Assembly: GCF_032362555.1 (NCBI RefSeq) | Contig: NC_083523.1 | Location: 719,501 to 783,500, forward strand | DNA length: 64,000 bases | Direction: 5' to 3' | Origin: Amyelois transitella | Taxonomy: Eukaryota; Arthropoda; Insecta; Lepidoptera; Pyralidae | Shown: in pieces, positions 46,601 to 58,191 of the stretch | Layout: the number at the start of each line of letters is the position of its first letter | Numbering within the stretch: position 1 is the first letter of the stretch | Notes under the pieces: generated by a model | The model's database searches: none | Told to the model about the DNA's origin: nothing | What the model saw: the letters and a program-made list of their open reading frames with translations, nothing else | Program-made: the position numbers and the translations under genes

Positions 46601-47953
46601 TAGTGCAATTTATGTTTAACAAGAACAAGATAAAAGGTCACCAATGTTATCAACAATAAATTAAGTAATTTTTATCGAACTATAAATATTATATAACCTT
46701 TGCTCGGAAACCGCCGTATAATTAATGAGAAATTTAGGATGTAAAATTTTTGGTACGAATATTTTTTTGTATAGATTGCTAGCCCATCGCCTAAAAAAAG
46801 AATCTCAAGTTTGTAAGCCTAACCCTTAGTCGCATTTTACGTCATCCATGGGAAAGAGATGGAGTGGTCCTATTCTTTTTTGTATTGCTGCCGGGAACCA
46901 AACGGCACCAATACAAAACATTTTACTTAATCAACTCACATTTTTGGCACGAGGTCGAAGCGCATCTTCTCCAGGTTGGGATCTTCGGCCATGATGGCCA
47001 CAGCCACAGGGTACATCTTGTCGTAGTCGAAGTCGAACTCCACGCCGGCCGGCGGGGCTCGCACGAAGTTCCGCCGGTCCTGGAAAATTAGGAAATATTT
47101 TCTTCTTCATGTGCCGTGTGGTTCCCGGCACCAATACAAAAAGGATCATTACATTTGTTTCCCATGGATGTCCATGGGAATAAGACGGAATGGTCCTATT
47201 CTATTTCAATTGGTGCCGGAAACTACATAAACATATCCTACTCTCTCATTTATTATTTATTCATTGTGCCGTGTGGTTCCCGGCACCAATGCAAAAAAGA
47301 ATAGGACCACTCCATCTCTTTCCCGTGGCCGATCAGTCTTTTCAAGGCTGTTGGCTCTGTCTACCCTGTTCAGGTTAATCTGTTTAGGTTAATGATAGAA
47401 TTAAGATTCAAATAGTGTCAGGTTGCTAGCCCATCGCCTAAAAGAAGCATCCCAAGTTTATAAGCCTATGCCTCAGTCTCCTTTTACGACATCCATGGGA
47501 ATAAGACGGAGTGGTCCGACTCTTCTCTTGACGGATTGTAATGTCTCTCAGACACTTTCATTGGCAACAAACGGAGAGTCTTTATAACCTGGACAAGAAC
47601 CTACATACATACATACATACATAAAATCACGCCTCTTTCCCGGAGGGGTAGGCAGAGACTACCTCTTTCCACTTGCCACGATCTCTGCATACTTCTTTCG
47701 CTTCGTCCACATTCATAACTCTCTTCATACAAGCTCGGCGGTTTCGGGTTAAAAATGGGTTAGGGTTTCAAGAACCTACATAAGACCAATAAAGCAGACA
47801 AGCGGAATGACTTACAGTAGACAAAGAGAGGCACTCGTCCTTCAAGGCAGCCTCGTTGGGCGCTCCGACCCACGGAGGCACGGTGGGTCCAACATTCCCC
47901 TCCTGGCCCTTGATGAAGGCATCCTGCTCCTTGTTGAACTCTCCCAGGATGCT
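40619..47953 (-). CDS. Sap47: Synapse-associated protein of 47 kDa (SYAP1/BSD domain), 5'-incomplete
   Basis: Cytosolic BSD-domain protein; in Drosophila Sap47 is a synaptic-terminal protein, and vertebrate SYAP1 is linked to Akt signalling. Exons on the minus strand: 47953-47816, 47079-46940, 46057-45945, 44968-44855, 40746-40619 (633 bp, 210 aa plus stop), all in phase. Order: [12 protein letters not shown] linker; [48 protein letters not shown]; then the BSD core [17 protein letters not shown]; an acidic Ser-rich exon ([15 protein letters not shown]); and the C-terminus [15 protein letters not shown]...WEKECEDLL, the family's closing motif. The first exon begins in phase 0, so at least one upstream exon with the start codon is missing. 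I could not find it between 47954 and 50587. The last intron is 4.1 kb. Confidence 0.9.
40747..44854 (-). other. Sap47 last intron, repeat-poor
   Basis: 4.1 kb without a recognisable mobile element. No exon-like frame stands out. Alternative last exons are possible here but none can be supported. Confidence 0.5.
45471..45520. repeat. Two consecutive perfect hairpins
   Basis: 14-bp arms 45471-45484 and 45487-45500, then 11-bp arms 45497-45507 and 45510-45520, each with a two-base loop (ga). They overlap by four bases. Confidence 0.85.
46110..46386 (-). mobile_element. SINE A, complete, with a tail-to-tail inverted scrap
   Basis: The full copy runs from the CATA tail to the gccgggaaccactcggc head. 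Its tail end is mirrored at 46115-46132 (18-bp arms, loop tg). It lies in a Sap47 intron. Confidence 0.9.
46772..46910 (-). mobile_element. SINE A, head half
   Basis: From attgctagcccatcgcct to ctgccgggaaccaaacggc, ending 29 bp before Sap47 exon 46940-47079. Confidence 0.8.
47110..47228. repeat. Fold-back SINE A head pair
   Basis: Plus-strand head gccgtgtggttcccggcacc at 47112 and minus-strand head attggtgccggaaac at 47210 face each other around the palindrome tcccatggatgtccatggga (47160-47179). It lies in the Sap47 intron right after exon 47079. Confidence 0.85.
47265..47372 (+). mobile_element. SINE A with internal deletion
   Basis: Head joins the cagtcttttcaaggctg segment after cccgtggcc. 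Confidence 0.8.
47378..47526 (-). mobile_element. SINE A, internal part
   Basis: From gttaatgatagaattaag to aagacggagtggtcc; tail and head missing. Confidence 0.75.
47602..47750 (-). mobile_element. LINE 1, 3' end
   Basis: (CATA)4, atcacgcctctttcccgg, to agctcggcggtttcggg. Confidence 0.85.
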
Positions 47954-48052
47954 CTGCAAAGAACGAGATAAGAATATCAAATTATGCTTTCATTTGTTCT
48001 ACGAGTAAATTAGTTCAGATTAGCTTTTCTTCTACATTTACACATATACATA

Positions 48053-48228
48053 GTGCGGTGTGGTTCCCGGCAGTGCCGTGTGATTCCCGGCACCATTACA
48101 AAAAGGAATAGGACCACTCCATCTCTTTCCCACGGATGTCGTAAAAGGCGACTAAGTGATAGGCTTATAAACTTGGGATTCCTCTTTTAGGCGATGGGCT
48201 AGCAACCTGTCACTATTTGAATCTCAAA
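48053..48228 (+). mobile_element. SINE A with duplicated head, tail missing
   Basis: gcggtgtggttcccggca is followed directly by a second head, gccgtgtgattcccggcacc. Confidence 0.8.
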
Positions 48229-50587
48229 GTATACATATATCTTAGATACCTTACGGTGTACGTAGACCGTAGTAATCAGAAGCACGATTGGCAGGTTCCC
48301 GATTGATGGAAGTAAAATTCACGAATAGTGACAGGCTGCTAACCAGTCATCTTAAAGATGGCATCAAATTTAAAAGATTTACGCTTTGATAAACTAAAAC
48401 GAAAACTTATGTTACGATTTTCAGAAACACGTGAATTTAGTCTAACCCACCATCTTGAAGTAATAGTTATGTAGATGTTTTAAGAGTAGCTAATTATAGA
48501 TAATCATATTCTTGTTTATAACTATACCATACATCAAGCCATTCTGAGAAAACATCGAAAGATAACAATAGGGATAATTTTACTTTTGTTATTATTTGCA
48601 AAAGCAAAGTTGAACAGAAATCTCAATAGGGGCCTAAAAACGAAGAAAAAACGCAGTCGCCAACTCAAATTGTTGTTGGAGAAGAGTATTAAAGAGGACT
48701 ACTGGAAGTAAGAAGTAATGAACACACTGCTGTCACGCACGACACACGTCTTAAGAGTAAGATGATGACTTTTTGTGGGGTTCAGTTGCAAACTAAAATA
48801 TGTAAGGAAAGTTGTCTCCTTACCTGTTGTGACAAAAATGGATATATGTAAAGGATGTGGTGATCGTCCGATTTTAATTGAATAAAGAATGAATAAGAAT
48901 TAATTATTTATTTATCGCCAGAACAATTTCTCCTCAACTGGGTCAATAAAATAAATTTATACAAGATAATTTAATAACATGCATTAATATTCATAGAGGA
49001 ATAAATAACGCAGAATTGGAAATCTTAAACAAACTCCAGAGATTAATGAAATTCCACCCAATTTATAAAGAGCAAACTCGCTCTAAATTACATTTTTCGT
49101 TCATTTATTCATAACTTTCTTTCGGTGATCAAAGTTAAGGAAAAGAATTTTAGAACTTATTACAATTTATCAACATCTAGTGCAGACATTGATGAAGATA
49201 AAAAAAATAACAGATGAATTTCTTTTACCATTTTCAGCTCACTAGATACTACATACACCTGGCCCTTTGCTTTTCAAACTTGAGAATTTTAATCCCCATG
49301 GAAATTTAAACCAATAAAGATGATATAGAACCAGCAGTCTTGAAAGTCTGACAGGCCACATTCAGCTATTAGGCCTAATGATAGAATTTAGATTTAAATA
49401 GTGACAGGTAGATTCAAAAAGATTTAATTCCATAAACTATTCTCTTCGTGCACGCTTCATAAATCTATAATCTTGTAGACTTTACAATGTCTTCTGTAAA
49501 TACAAAGTCGTCGCAATATTTGCGGAAGATACTGGTTTTACAGCCAACAAATCTATTTTGTCAGGGTTCTTAAGACTATCAAAGAACATTATAATTTTTC
49601 ATGGCGTGTGGTTCCCGGCTCCTTCGAATAAGTCTAATAGACGTTTCGCATGAATGTCGTAAAAGGCGAGTAAGGGAATAAGCAAATGAAACTATTGCAA
49701 GCCTTCATGTTGCGTTTAGATAATTAACAATAGCTGCTTCTCTTTCCGCGCAGATTGTCAGAGTCAATCAAGCAAATAGCTTTAAAATTTGAGGTTCAGC
49801 ATTTAACCCACGACCTATTATCGTCATTGAAAATAACCCATAGCGACGACTGTGGCGCGCATTTGAACGTACTAATTTTTCCTTAGACATACAGGCGATT
49901 CAAGTCGAAAACAGCCTTACTGCAAAAACTGAACAAATTATTCCCACTAAACAAATATTCTGCGACTGATATGGAACACTTTAAAAACACACGGCCCATG
50001 CTTGACATAAATTTTACGACAGATATTAATAATATCAGTAGTCAGCTTCCTGATAATGAATACTATCAGTATTTCTCCGTTCAGTTAATGTTTTACTGTC
50101 CAATGACAGTTAGTGCTCATTATGATACGAGACTTAATTGTTTTGTATGTTTTAAATAAACTCAATTCAGTAATGTTACAATTTTTGGTTGAAACGTAAT
50201 TATTTTCTAACAACAATAATAGTGATACGTTAGTAGTGGAAGTGTCTCTGGTGATATTTTCAGTAAAATAAATTATTTTTAATATAACAAATGTAAAATT
50301 GCTTTTCAGTAAGCAGGAAGTTATCTGATCGCGTGTGGATAATGGACTTAACCATAAAGTACCTACAATTAACTAAATAGATAATATTTAATTCAAGTTA
50401 ACTCCTTTATGTCTTGACTGTTAATTGCCTGTCGAACCTTTTATACTAGTTAAGTGGAAAGTTAAAAATAGTTTCTTTAATATAAAAGAAAACACAGCAT
50501 ATGAGAAATTGAACTTAACAATAAAAATTTTATATAGTATCAACTGATAATCCAAAACTTGATCAGACTAATCAATTACCAAAATTA
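48229..50587. other. Intergenic stretch between Sap47 exons and transporter copy 2
   Basis: Contains only SINE A scraps (about 48312-48375 minus, 49330-49408 minus, 49602-49685 plus). The missing 5' exon(s) of Sap47 were sought here and not found. A short plus-strand frame at 48610-48713 (KKKRSRQLKLLLEKS) has no context. Confidence 0.4.
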
Positions 50588-53500
50588 ATGAACAAAATGG
50601 AAAAAGCACCAGATAAAATGGAAACGAAATTTGAAGAAAACATCGATAAAAACGATCCTGCAGACAAGATGGCGAAAGCAATAGGAGAATTCGGAAAATG
50701 GCAGATATTAATTTTAATTGTCGCTTCGATTCCATCGAAAATGTCCGCGATATGGCAACAGATATCCATAATATTTCTCGCGCCGAAAACAACATTTCGA
50801 TGCACGGATGATACTATTAACGAGACAATTTTTAACTCAACTTGTTACGAAAACTGTCGTACTTACGAATATTTCTCTGAGTTTGAGAATAATATAATAT
50901 CGGATTGGGATCTCATTTGCGGCAGAGCTTGGTTGGCTAATTTCACACAAACAGTGTGTATGTTCGGTGTTCTTGTTGGAAGCGCTGTGTATGGATTCAT
51001 ATCTGACAGGTAATTTATGATCGACCTCAATAATTATTGTAGTTTACACCTGTGAGGTTTTGCATTTATATATTTATGTACATCACGGAAAAATACAACA
51101 AGAACTAAAGAAATAAATTCTACGAGGGCAAATTTCTGAATTTGTTAACACTTGTGCATTATGATATGCACAAGTGCTAACAAATTCAGATAGAAGACCT
51201 TCTCGCCCTGTGTCACATCAATTCAATTCATTCATTTTAAGATAATAATTACAAAGATCTTACAATACAAACTCATGATCCACATACTCCTCCCAATTAT
51301 GATTTTTCAAAACAAGAATCAGAAGAAGCACGAAAGCAGAATAAATACAGTGGAAATGAGAGCGTTAAGGAGTATGTTGGGTGTGAAATTGAGTGACCGG
51401 ATAAGGAACAGCGTGATAAGAGAATGTTGTGATGTGAAAAAAGATGTAGTTACAGGAATAGAAAAGAGTATGTTGAGATGGTTCGGTCATGTGGAGAGGA
51501 TGAATGAAAACAGGTTGACTAAGCAGATATATATGGAGGGTGTGGAGGGAAAGGTCGGAGTGGGAAGACCTAGACGAACGTATCTTGATCAAATTAAGGA
51601 CGTCCTGGTAAAGGGTCAGGTCAAAAGTACCCGAAACTGCCGAGCTTGCATGAAGAGAGTTATGAAAGTGGATGAAGCGAAGGAAATATGCAGAGATCGT
51701 GGCAAGTGGAAAGAGGTAGTCTCTGCCTACCCCTCCGGGAAAGAGGCGTGATTTTATGTATTTATGTATGTAGAATCAGAACTATAAGTACTATTTTTCA
51801 ATTCCCTAATTGCATTACATATCAACTTATTCAATACTTTCCATTAATGGTATTATATAAATTTAATTGTAAAATTTTGATTTTCAGATACGGCCGTCGG
51901 CCAGCTATCATCATGGCGGCAATGACTCAAATGATTTGCGGCTTGATGATTCCTTTCTCTCCCGACTTCTGGACCTTTACCGTCTTGAGGTTCGTCATAG
52001 GAACATCCACCGCTGGTCTTATGGTCGTCTCTTTTGTCATCGTACTTGAAATAGGTAACAGTAACATCTAAGTAGTTTTTTTTCATATAGGAAATATTTA
52101 CCAAAATTCGCATATAAGTACCTAAGTTTTATCAACAAGATATTATTCATCACATCAATAATGTTATCAATGTGAAACACATTAAAAAATTAAAGCCAAT
52201 TAGCAGTAAGAATAACTGTTTATTAAACATCTGAAAACATTACTTGCACACGAAACATTTGTAATTACAATGTTATCAACATGTAAACAGCTAATTAAGA
52301 TTAATGAGGCGAAAGATATATTTGCATTCAGTATGATCCTTCTCAAGAAACTTCATTTTAAATCCGCTTTTAATACCAAATCTAGGAAATGTCTAATGAA
52401 CAAATATATGATTATATTTATAGTTGGACCAAAGAAAAGGGAGCTAATGACTGGACTTTATCAGATTCCAATATCGTTTGGCGAGATGGTGATGCCGCTA
52501 TACGCATATTATCTGAGAGACTGGGACCAATTCAGCTTGGGCATTGGCATAACGCAGTGCATATTCGTGATTTACCTATTCGTTATACCAGAGACGCCAA
52601 AATGGCTGATCTCAGTGGGAAGACTGGAGGAGGCCAGCGAAGTAATGAAAAGAGCTGCTAAAATGTTCGTATTTTGTGGTTTGTTTAGAAATGTTACACA
52701 AATAAAGTCACGTCCGCCGAAGACAGAGCCAACAGTCTCGAAAAGACTGAAACGCCACGTATGGCTTCATGATGGAATTGAGATTCAAATAGTGACAGTT
52801 TGCTAGCCCATCACCTACGGGAGGAATCCACAGTGTATAAGCCTATCTCTTAGTCGCCTATTACTACATCCATGGGAAAGATATGGTGTGTTTCTGTTTC
52901 TTTTTTATATAATCTGTTCTAAAGTGCCGGAAACTACATGGGAACTTAGAAATGTTAATTAATTATTTTTTGGTTAACTGAAAGTTGAAGAAACTCTAAA
53001 TTCTAAAGAACAACATACGTTACAAGGGACGTTGTATAAAAAAAACCACTTCAATTTTAAAATTTGTTAATACAGTTCATATAACAACAACAAAAAAGTA
53101 AGTAAGACCCCCAAATTCTAACAAAAATACGAACTCAATTCCAGAAACAACCTGCCAACGGACAACATGCTGCAAATAGCTAAAGAAATATCAGATGACT
53201 CTATCGCAAGACAGGACAAGTCGGCCAGCAAAGCATCTTATCTGGACCTGATAAGGGTGCCATCTTTGAGGATAAGGAATCTGTGCTCTTGCGTGTGCTG
53301 GTTCATACTGGGGCTGAGTTTCTACGGAGGCAATCAGTACATCGGACAGACCAGCTCAAACACTTTCCTCACCATTGTCTTGGCTGGAAGTTTGCAGGTA
53401 TCAAATTTACTTTATATACCACAATTCTAATTTCCGCGGAAATTTCGAGAAATCCCCTCTTAATGCACTCCTAGACACAGAAAGAACACGCCGATTTTAA

Positions 53501-55227
53501 GTCTCTACGCCCAGCGGTTTGGGATGTGCCTTGATATGTTAATCAGAAGTTGTCAAATAGATTTTGATTTTGATTGTGTGAGAAATATTGATTTGAGCCA
53601 CAAAAAAGCATTAATTTCCTTTTAGGATATTGATGTGCTTAAAATCAAGTCAAGATAGAGGTCAAAAATCTTCAGGATTGTATGTAATCTTCTTGACTTT
53701 TTCTTGTTTTACGATCTCCATTGTCCCAAATATATGCCAAATTATCTGAAGAGAACAAAGATTATGTTCTCAAAATACTGGTCAATGCCGGCAATACTGA
53801 AGGGAAAAGATCACAACGCCGGTCACCAATACAATGGTTTTACCAAGTGAAAATGACCATATTTCTGTCCAAATTCCACGAGATGGTGAGTTAAGACTAC
53901 TTCCGATCGGATTCGATGGAGAAATTTAGTGCACATGTGTTCCTGTGGACCATGATATCCTTTAATAAGGGAGCGACTAGGAAGATCACTACATAGTATA
54001 AAACAAAGTCGCTATTTTAGTCTGTTTGTCTGTATGCTTAAAACTTTAAAATTACGCAACGGATTTTGATGCGGTTTTTTGTAACAGGTAGAGTGATTCA
54101 AGAGGAAGGTTTTTATGTAATAACATTTATAATTTTGCACCCGTGCGAAGCCGGGGCGGGTCGCTAGTAATCAATAAGTTCTTTTCTTAATTATCAGATT
54201 CCAGGTCTAATCCTCTCTGGATTCATGTACAAGCGATATGGACGCAAGAACACAGCGCTTGGGTTCTGCGTCCTCTGCGCCATCTCAAACGGCCTGTTGG
54301 TGTTGCCTGATGAGTGGTTTTATGTTAAACTGGTGGCTGGAGCTACTGCGGTGAGCTGCGCTGCTGGGGGTTACAGCGCCATGTAAGTAACAATATCAAT
54401 TTAACATTCAAAGTAACTTTCAAAATACATACATACAATTAAGAAGTAACTGACCCATGTCTGCACCTCAAAGATATTAACAAAAAGACGATATGGGGGA
54501 TGCCAAAAATGTGATTTTGGGAATTTCAATATTTCTGTGTGTTTGTATTATTCTCACATCACGCGAAAACTATTTCTCCGATTTGAAAGCGGTTCTCTCA
54601 AATGTATTCGGCTTGGTCTAACTTTCAATGAGTTCTGGGGGCAAAACCGGCATTTTATGGCATAAAAAATCGCGGGAAACATTTCCTTAAAATTCAGATA
54701 ACAGTTAATCAAATCTAGAAAACAGACGTGTCCCTTTTATGTACGTCTTTGTTATCAGGCTTTTATTTCACACCATTGTTGATGTTACTATAAAAAACAT
54801 CTAAGTTTTTGAGTAATTTTCATTTGTATACAACCTTTTATGCTGTATTAACAACATTGGACACCGATTCTGTACCAAACGTACAATTTCTTTCAGAGTT
54901 AAACAATTGTATCGACTCAACAAAGTTGAACATGACTTCCAATCTCATAAACGAGTTTTCACTAGTGCTCAACATTCCATAATATCATCCAGGTACACCT
55001 TCACGTCGGAACTATTCCCAACTGTCGTACGGAACATGGCCGTTGGAGCGTCATCTACTACATCCAGGGTAGGGTCCATGCTGGCTCCATTCGTGGCCGG
55101 CGCCAGCGGGGGACCCTGGGTAGCACCCACCATCTTCGCCATCGCCCCATTGATAGCAGCCGTAGCCGTGTGGTTTTTACCAGAGACTAAAGGGAAAAAG
55201 CTGATGGACCATTTGAACGAATGTTGA
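50588..55227 (+). CDS. SLC22-type organic cation transporter (MFS), copy 2
   Basis: Paralogue of the carrier at 16700. Exons 50588-51009, 51888-52054, 52424-52664, 53145-53397, 54198-54382 and 54993-55227 join in phase to 500 aa. Visible marks: GEFGKWQ before TM1; loop cysteines (CTD...CYENC...DLICGRAW); GFISDRYGRRP motif A; IVGPKKREL and LYQIPI; PETPKWLISVGRLEEA before TM7; ELFPTVVRNMAVGASS; PETKGKKL. Boundaries after SDR, after KRAA(K/A)I and after the Q before IPG match copy 1; the introns after EI and after GGYSA are extra. The exon 3 donor is a poor GTTCGT. A second in-frame ATG (50597) is an alternative start. Introns carry a LINE 1 end, a SINE A and a Helitron. Confidence 0.92.
51135..51190. 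repeat. 25-bp inverted repeat
   Basis: Arms 51135-51159 and 51166-51190 with one mismatch and a 6-base loop, in intron 1 of transporter copy 2. Confidence 0.85.
51283..51772 (+). mobile_element. LINE 1, longest 3' copy
   Basis: The C-terminal part of a non-LTR retrotransposon protein: [76 protein letters not shown] and a stop, then gtgattttatgtatttatgt. The frame is intact over 158 codons; the reverse transcriptase core is missing (5' truncation). Family placement among LINE clades is left open. Confidence 0.85.
52697..52942 (-). mobile_element. SINE A, diverged, in intron 3 of transporter copy 2
   Basis: From aaagtcacgtccgccgaag to gtgccggaaactacatgg, starting 33 bp after exon 3. Confidence 0.8.
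53740..53950 (+). mobile_element. Probable LINE fragment
   Basis: The frame reads NTEGKRSQRRSPIQWFYQVK, which resembles the GKR.RGR...W..Q motif near the end of some LINE proteins. Degenerate. Confidence 0.35.
53986..54167 (+). mobile_element. Non-autonomous Helitron, third family
   Basis: Starts TCACTACATAGTATAAAAC and ends GCGGGTCGCTAG. It ends 30 bp before exon 5 of transporter copy 2. Confidence 0.8.
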
Positions 55228-55259
55228 TTTTGTTAATTTATTAATTTGTATAGTAGGAA

Positions 55260-55265
55260 AATAAA
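55260..55265 (+). terminator. Poly(A) signal of transporter copy 2
   Basis: AATAAA 33 bp after the stop codon. Confidence 0.6.
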
Positions 55266-55684
55266 TTGTAATACATTTTTAAGTATGGTAAAATGTCTGT
55301 TTTGATTTTTTCTAAACACAGCTTTGATCCATTAACAACTTTAATTTAAATTTCTTAAACACATTAATAAATGTTTTCCTTGCATTTCCCTAAAGAATCT
55401 TTTATCGCTGAAAATTAAATGTAAAAGATATTTCTGACAACAACGTAGTATGTAAGTATAGTCATAGCTTTATTTAAAAATGGTAAATGCCCAACAACTT
55501 ACATAAAATTATTCAACAAAAAACGATCAATTTAGTATAATTATTTTCGAAATTCGCCTGTTTAAATACAATTTAACAGCGTACTTGTCTCCGTACAATG
55601 AACATGAACAATCAATCTATTTTTAGTTTAATTTTCATTAAACAATTCAAATCTAACCGGAGTTAACATCGGTTTAGTATTAAC

Positions 55685-58061
55685 ATGGATTTAAGGGCGG
55701 CATTGGTGTCGTTCAATGTCATAATATTTTTGTTTATCGGAGCTAATGTAAGTATAGACTTGATGTCGCGTTACACGCCTTTTTTACCTTATTATCAAAC
55801 AAATATTGCCGTGTGGTTCCCGGCTCCAATACAAAAAAGAATAGGACCACTCCATCTCTATTCCAATGCATGTCGTAAAAGGCGACTAAGGGATAGGCTT
55901 ACAAACTTGGGATTCGTTTTTTAGGCGATGGGCTAGCAACCTGTCACTAATTGAATCTCAATTCTATCATTAAGCCAAATAGCTGAATTCAGTCTTTTCA
56001 AGACTGTTGGCTCTGTCTACCCCGCAAGGGATATAGATACCATATGTATGTATGTATGTATGTACAAAAAGTGTGGTTGCTGACCGCGGGCCATCTCGTT
56101 AGATGCATAGCGAACGCACGGTGTGCTAACATTCAAAGACTTAGCGCAATAGTATCTTAATTTTTTTTTTTTTGGTTATCTGAGTGAGTATTTTGTCGGG
56201 TCTAAGTTAAGCACGCTCATGATTGTAATATGAGACGCCATATACCAGTCAGCCTGTATAAATACCAAATTTTAATAATTCTTAGGGCTTAAGAATGGTA
56301 TTCCAATCAGTCAAGATCACAGCACTTAACGAGAAGTACCTTTACGAGGGTAACGCCAACATCAGAAGGTACAAGCGGAACGGTGACTATTACCTGAATA
56401 TCTGGGGCACCACCAAGCAAACTTGGAGCAACAACGTATCTGTAGGTATTGTTTGTTTAATACAATTCTATCATTAAACCGAGCAGCTGAACGTGGCCTA
56501 TTAGTCTTTTGAAGACTGTTCGCTCTGTCTACCTCGCAAGGGATATAGACGTGATCATATTTGTGTATGTATTCGGAAAATCACGTCTTGATGACAGAGC
56601 CCACAACGTTGTATGGCTTAATGATGGAATTAAGATTAGACAGTCGAATAATAACTCAATGCTTCGATAAATCCTTTTTGGTTCGAGTGGCTAGGGTGTG
56701 GAACGAACTGCCTGCATTTATATCATATATATATATCATATCTTCCCAAGCAAGTACTGTGCGCAATCGTTCAAAAGTAGAATAAACGGGTATCTCTTGA
56801 ATAGGCATGAAACATCTTCGTCTTCTTCGTCACTTACCAAAAGGTGAGATGGAAGACAAATGCATAATCAAATGTAGAATAAAAAAAGGTTGAGATAGTA
56901 TTCTACGAGTATAATGTATTCTCTCGTCCACATTCTATTCTAAGTTTGGATATTTGTGAAGTTGACTTTGATGAAGAAAATGGTGTAGGGCAGTTTGTTA
57001 CCGCTTCTTCTGCCTTGGAAGCGGCAGTCAACTTAGTTTCAAGTAATTTATTTGACGTAAACCAATGTTGTGAAACCAAAAGAATTGACAATTATTAAGC
57101 GATATGATAGTATCCTATAATAATGAATAAAAATTTTGAATTGAATTTTGAAAGTAAGTTAGTGACAAATTGCTAGCCCAGCGCCTTGAACAAGAATCCC
57201 AAATTTCACATCACAACATTCCCCCTTTTAATATGTTTTTCTAATGCTTATCATTATTTTTAGATCCACATAGTGGTGACTGAATTTCTTCATAATGAGT
57301 ATAGGAGGTCATTCATCGAGTTCCACTACAGGTTCTGTGACCTGGTCAACAAGGAGCCTATGTTTGGCAAAATGATCGCGAAGACTGGTCTTGTGTGCCC
57401 AGCGCCTAAGGTAGCTTTTAAAATCTTTTGGGTTCAAAACGGCTAAGGGTCCCCATAAAGTTTAGTGACGTAATCACTTTTCGCATATGAAAATTGATGA
57501 CCTTGGTTTTTAAACGTTTGAGGTTATAAAATTTGATGACCCTCAATATGGACCCATAAAATATAATGACTGCTTTGACAAAGCCTTTTGCTGATGATAC
57601 ACTCTAAATCCTTAATCGTCGCGATGATCATAAATACATCCTCACCTCTCCAGTGCGCCTTTTTGATCATAGGAATCATTGGTACGGCAGATTTTTGACT
57701 TGACTTGACCCTTATTATATCACTTTTACCGTCCAGTGCAGCAAAAAAGGAGATTCTTAATTCGACAATAAGTTTAAAGTCAGATGTATCCCATGACACA
57801 AGTCTCGAACTTTATTTGAGGCTAGCCCAAATCTTGTGAAATGTCCTGAAGATATAAGTCAAGAAAGGAATGTAACGGATGTTTCAGGGTACATATCGGC
57901 TGATGAACATGACAGTGCAGTCCCAAGATTTCCCCAACCGCTGGCCGTTCGAGAAGGGAGGCGCGGACATCAACATCACCACCACGGACACTGGGGAGTG
58001 CATAGTGGCGGGCTCTGTGCACGTGTTGTTCAAACAGGACAAGACAAAGGAACGCATTTAG
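55685..58061 (+). CDS. Small secreted DUF1091-like protein, copy 1
   Basis: Exons 55685-55747, 56286-56441, 57264-57410 and 57888-58061, all phase 0, give 179 aa. MDLRAALVSFNVIIFLFIGAN is a signal peptide. The mature part has VFQSVKITALNEKYLYEG, then RRSFIEFHYRFCDLVNKEPM, LVCPAPKGTYRLMNMTV and FPNRWPFEKGGADINITTT. The spacing of FC...L, VCP..G.Y and the P...PFEKG strand fits the DUF1091 fold (ML-like, found in insect CheB and related secreted proteins), so lipid or small-hydrophobe binding is plausible but inferred. The extra CI near the end adds a third cysteine not in copy 2. Intron 1 contains a full SINE A and intron 2 SINE A pieces and a LINE 2 end. AATAAA lies at 58080. Confidence 0.85.
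55807..56065 (+). mobile_element. SINE A, complete
   Basis: Head tgccgtgtggttcccggc to a (TATG)4 tail, in intron 1. Confidence 0.9.
56474..56638. mobile_element. Two SINE A pieces in opposite directions
   Basis: Plus-strand 3' half at 56474-56573, then a minus-strand fragment at 56576-56638 (atcacgtcttgatgacagagc). Confidence 0.7.
56640..57150 (+). mobile_element. LINE 2, 3' end
   Basis: The frame FLVRVARVWNELPAFI is the closing motif of Jockey/CR1-like LINE proteins. It is followed by a UTR with accgcttcttctgccttgg and a tail of ttgaattgaattttgaaa. Confidence 0.65.
57161..57209 (-). mobile_element. SINE A, internal fragment
   Basis: tagtgacaaattgctagccc followed by gaatcccaaattt. Confidence 0.55.
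57796..57850 (+). mobile_element. SINE C, 3' scrap
   Basis: cacaagtctcgaactttattt and gaggctagccc, just before exon 4 of DUF1091 copy 1. Confidence 0.55.
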
Positions 58062-58079
58062 TTTATAAAAGTTGTCAGA

Positions 58080-58085
58080 AATAAA
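58080..58085 (+). terminator. Poly(A) signal of DUF1091-like copy 1
   Basis: AATAAA 18 bp after the stop codon. Confidence 0.6.
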
Positions 58086-58158
58086 ATTTACATGTAAATC
58101 ACGAGCGCTTTTTTTTTACATTGGCTAGTAAGATGTGAAGGTTTTGTCTATGTGCAGG

Positions 58159-58191
58159 GCAAATTATAATTGAAATCCAATTATAATTTGC
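58159..58191. repeat. 14-bp perfect hairpin
   Basis: Arms 58159-58172 and 58178-58191 with a 5-base loop, between the two DUF1091-like genes. The rest of 58092-58927 shows nothing else. Confidence 0.8.

Noticed and set aside
47191..47378. 62-codon frame on the plus strand
   Set aside because: Composed of SINE A sequence; the same peptide scraps recur at every SINE A head.
51275..51751. Host gene in the transporter intron
   Set aside because: Its sequence is the C-terminus of a non-LTR retrotransposon that recurs at seven or more sites in the window.
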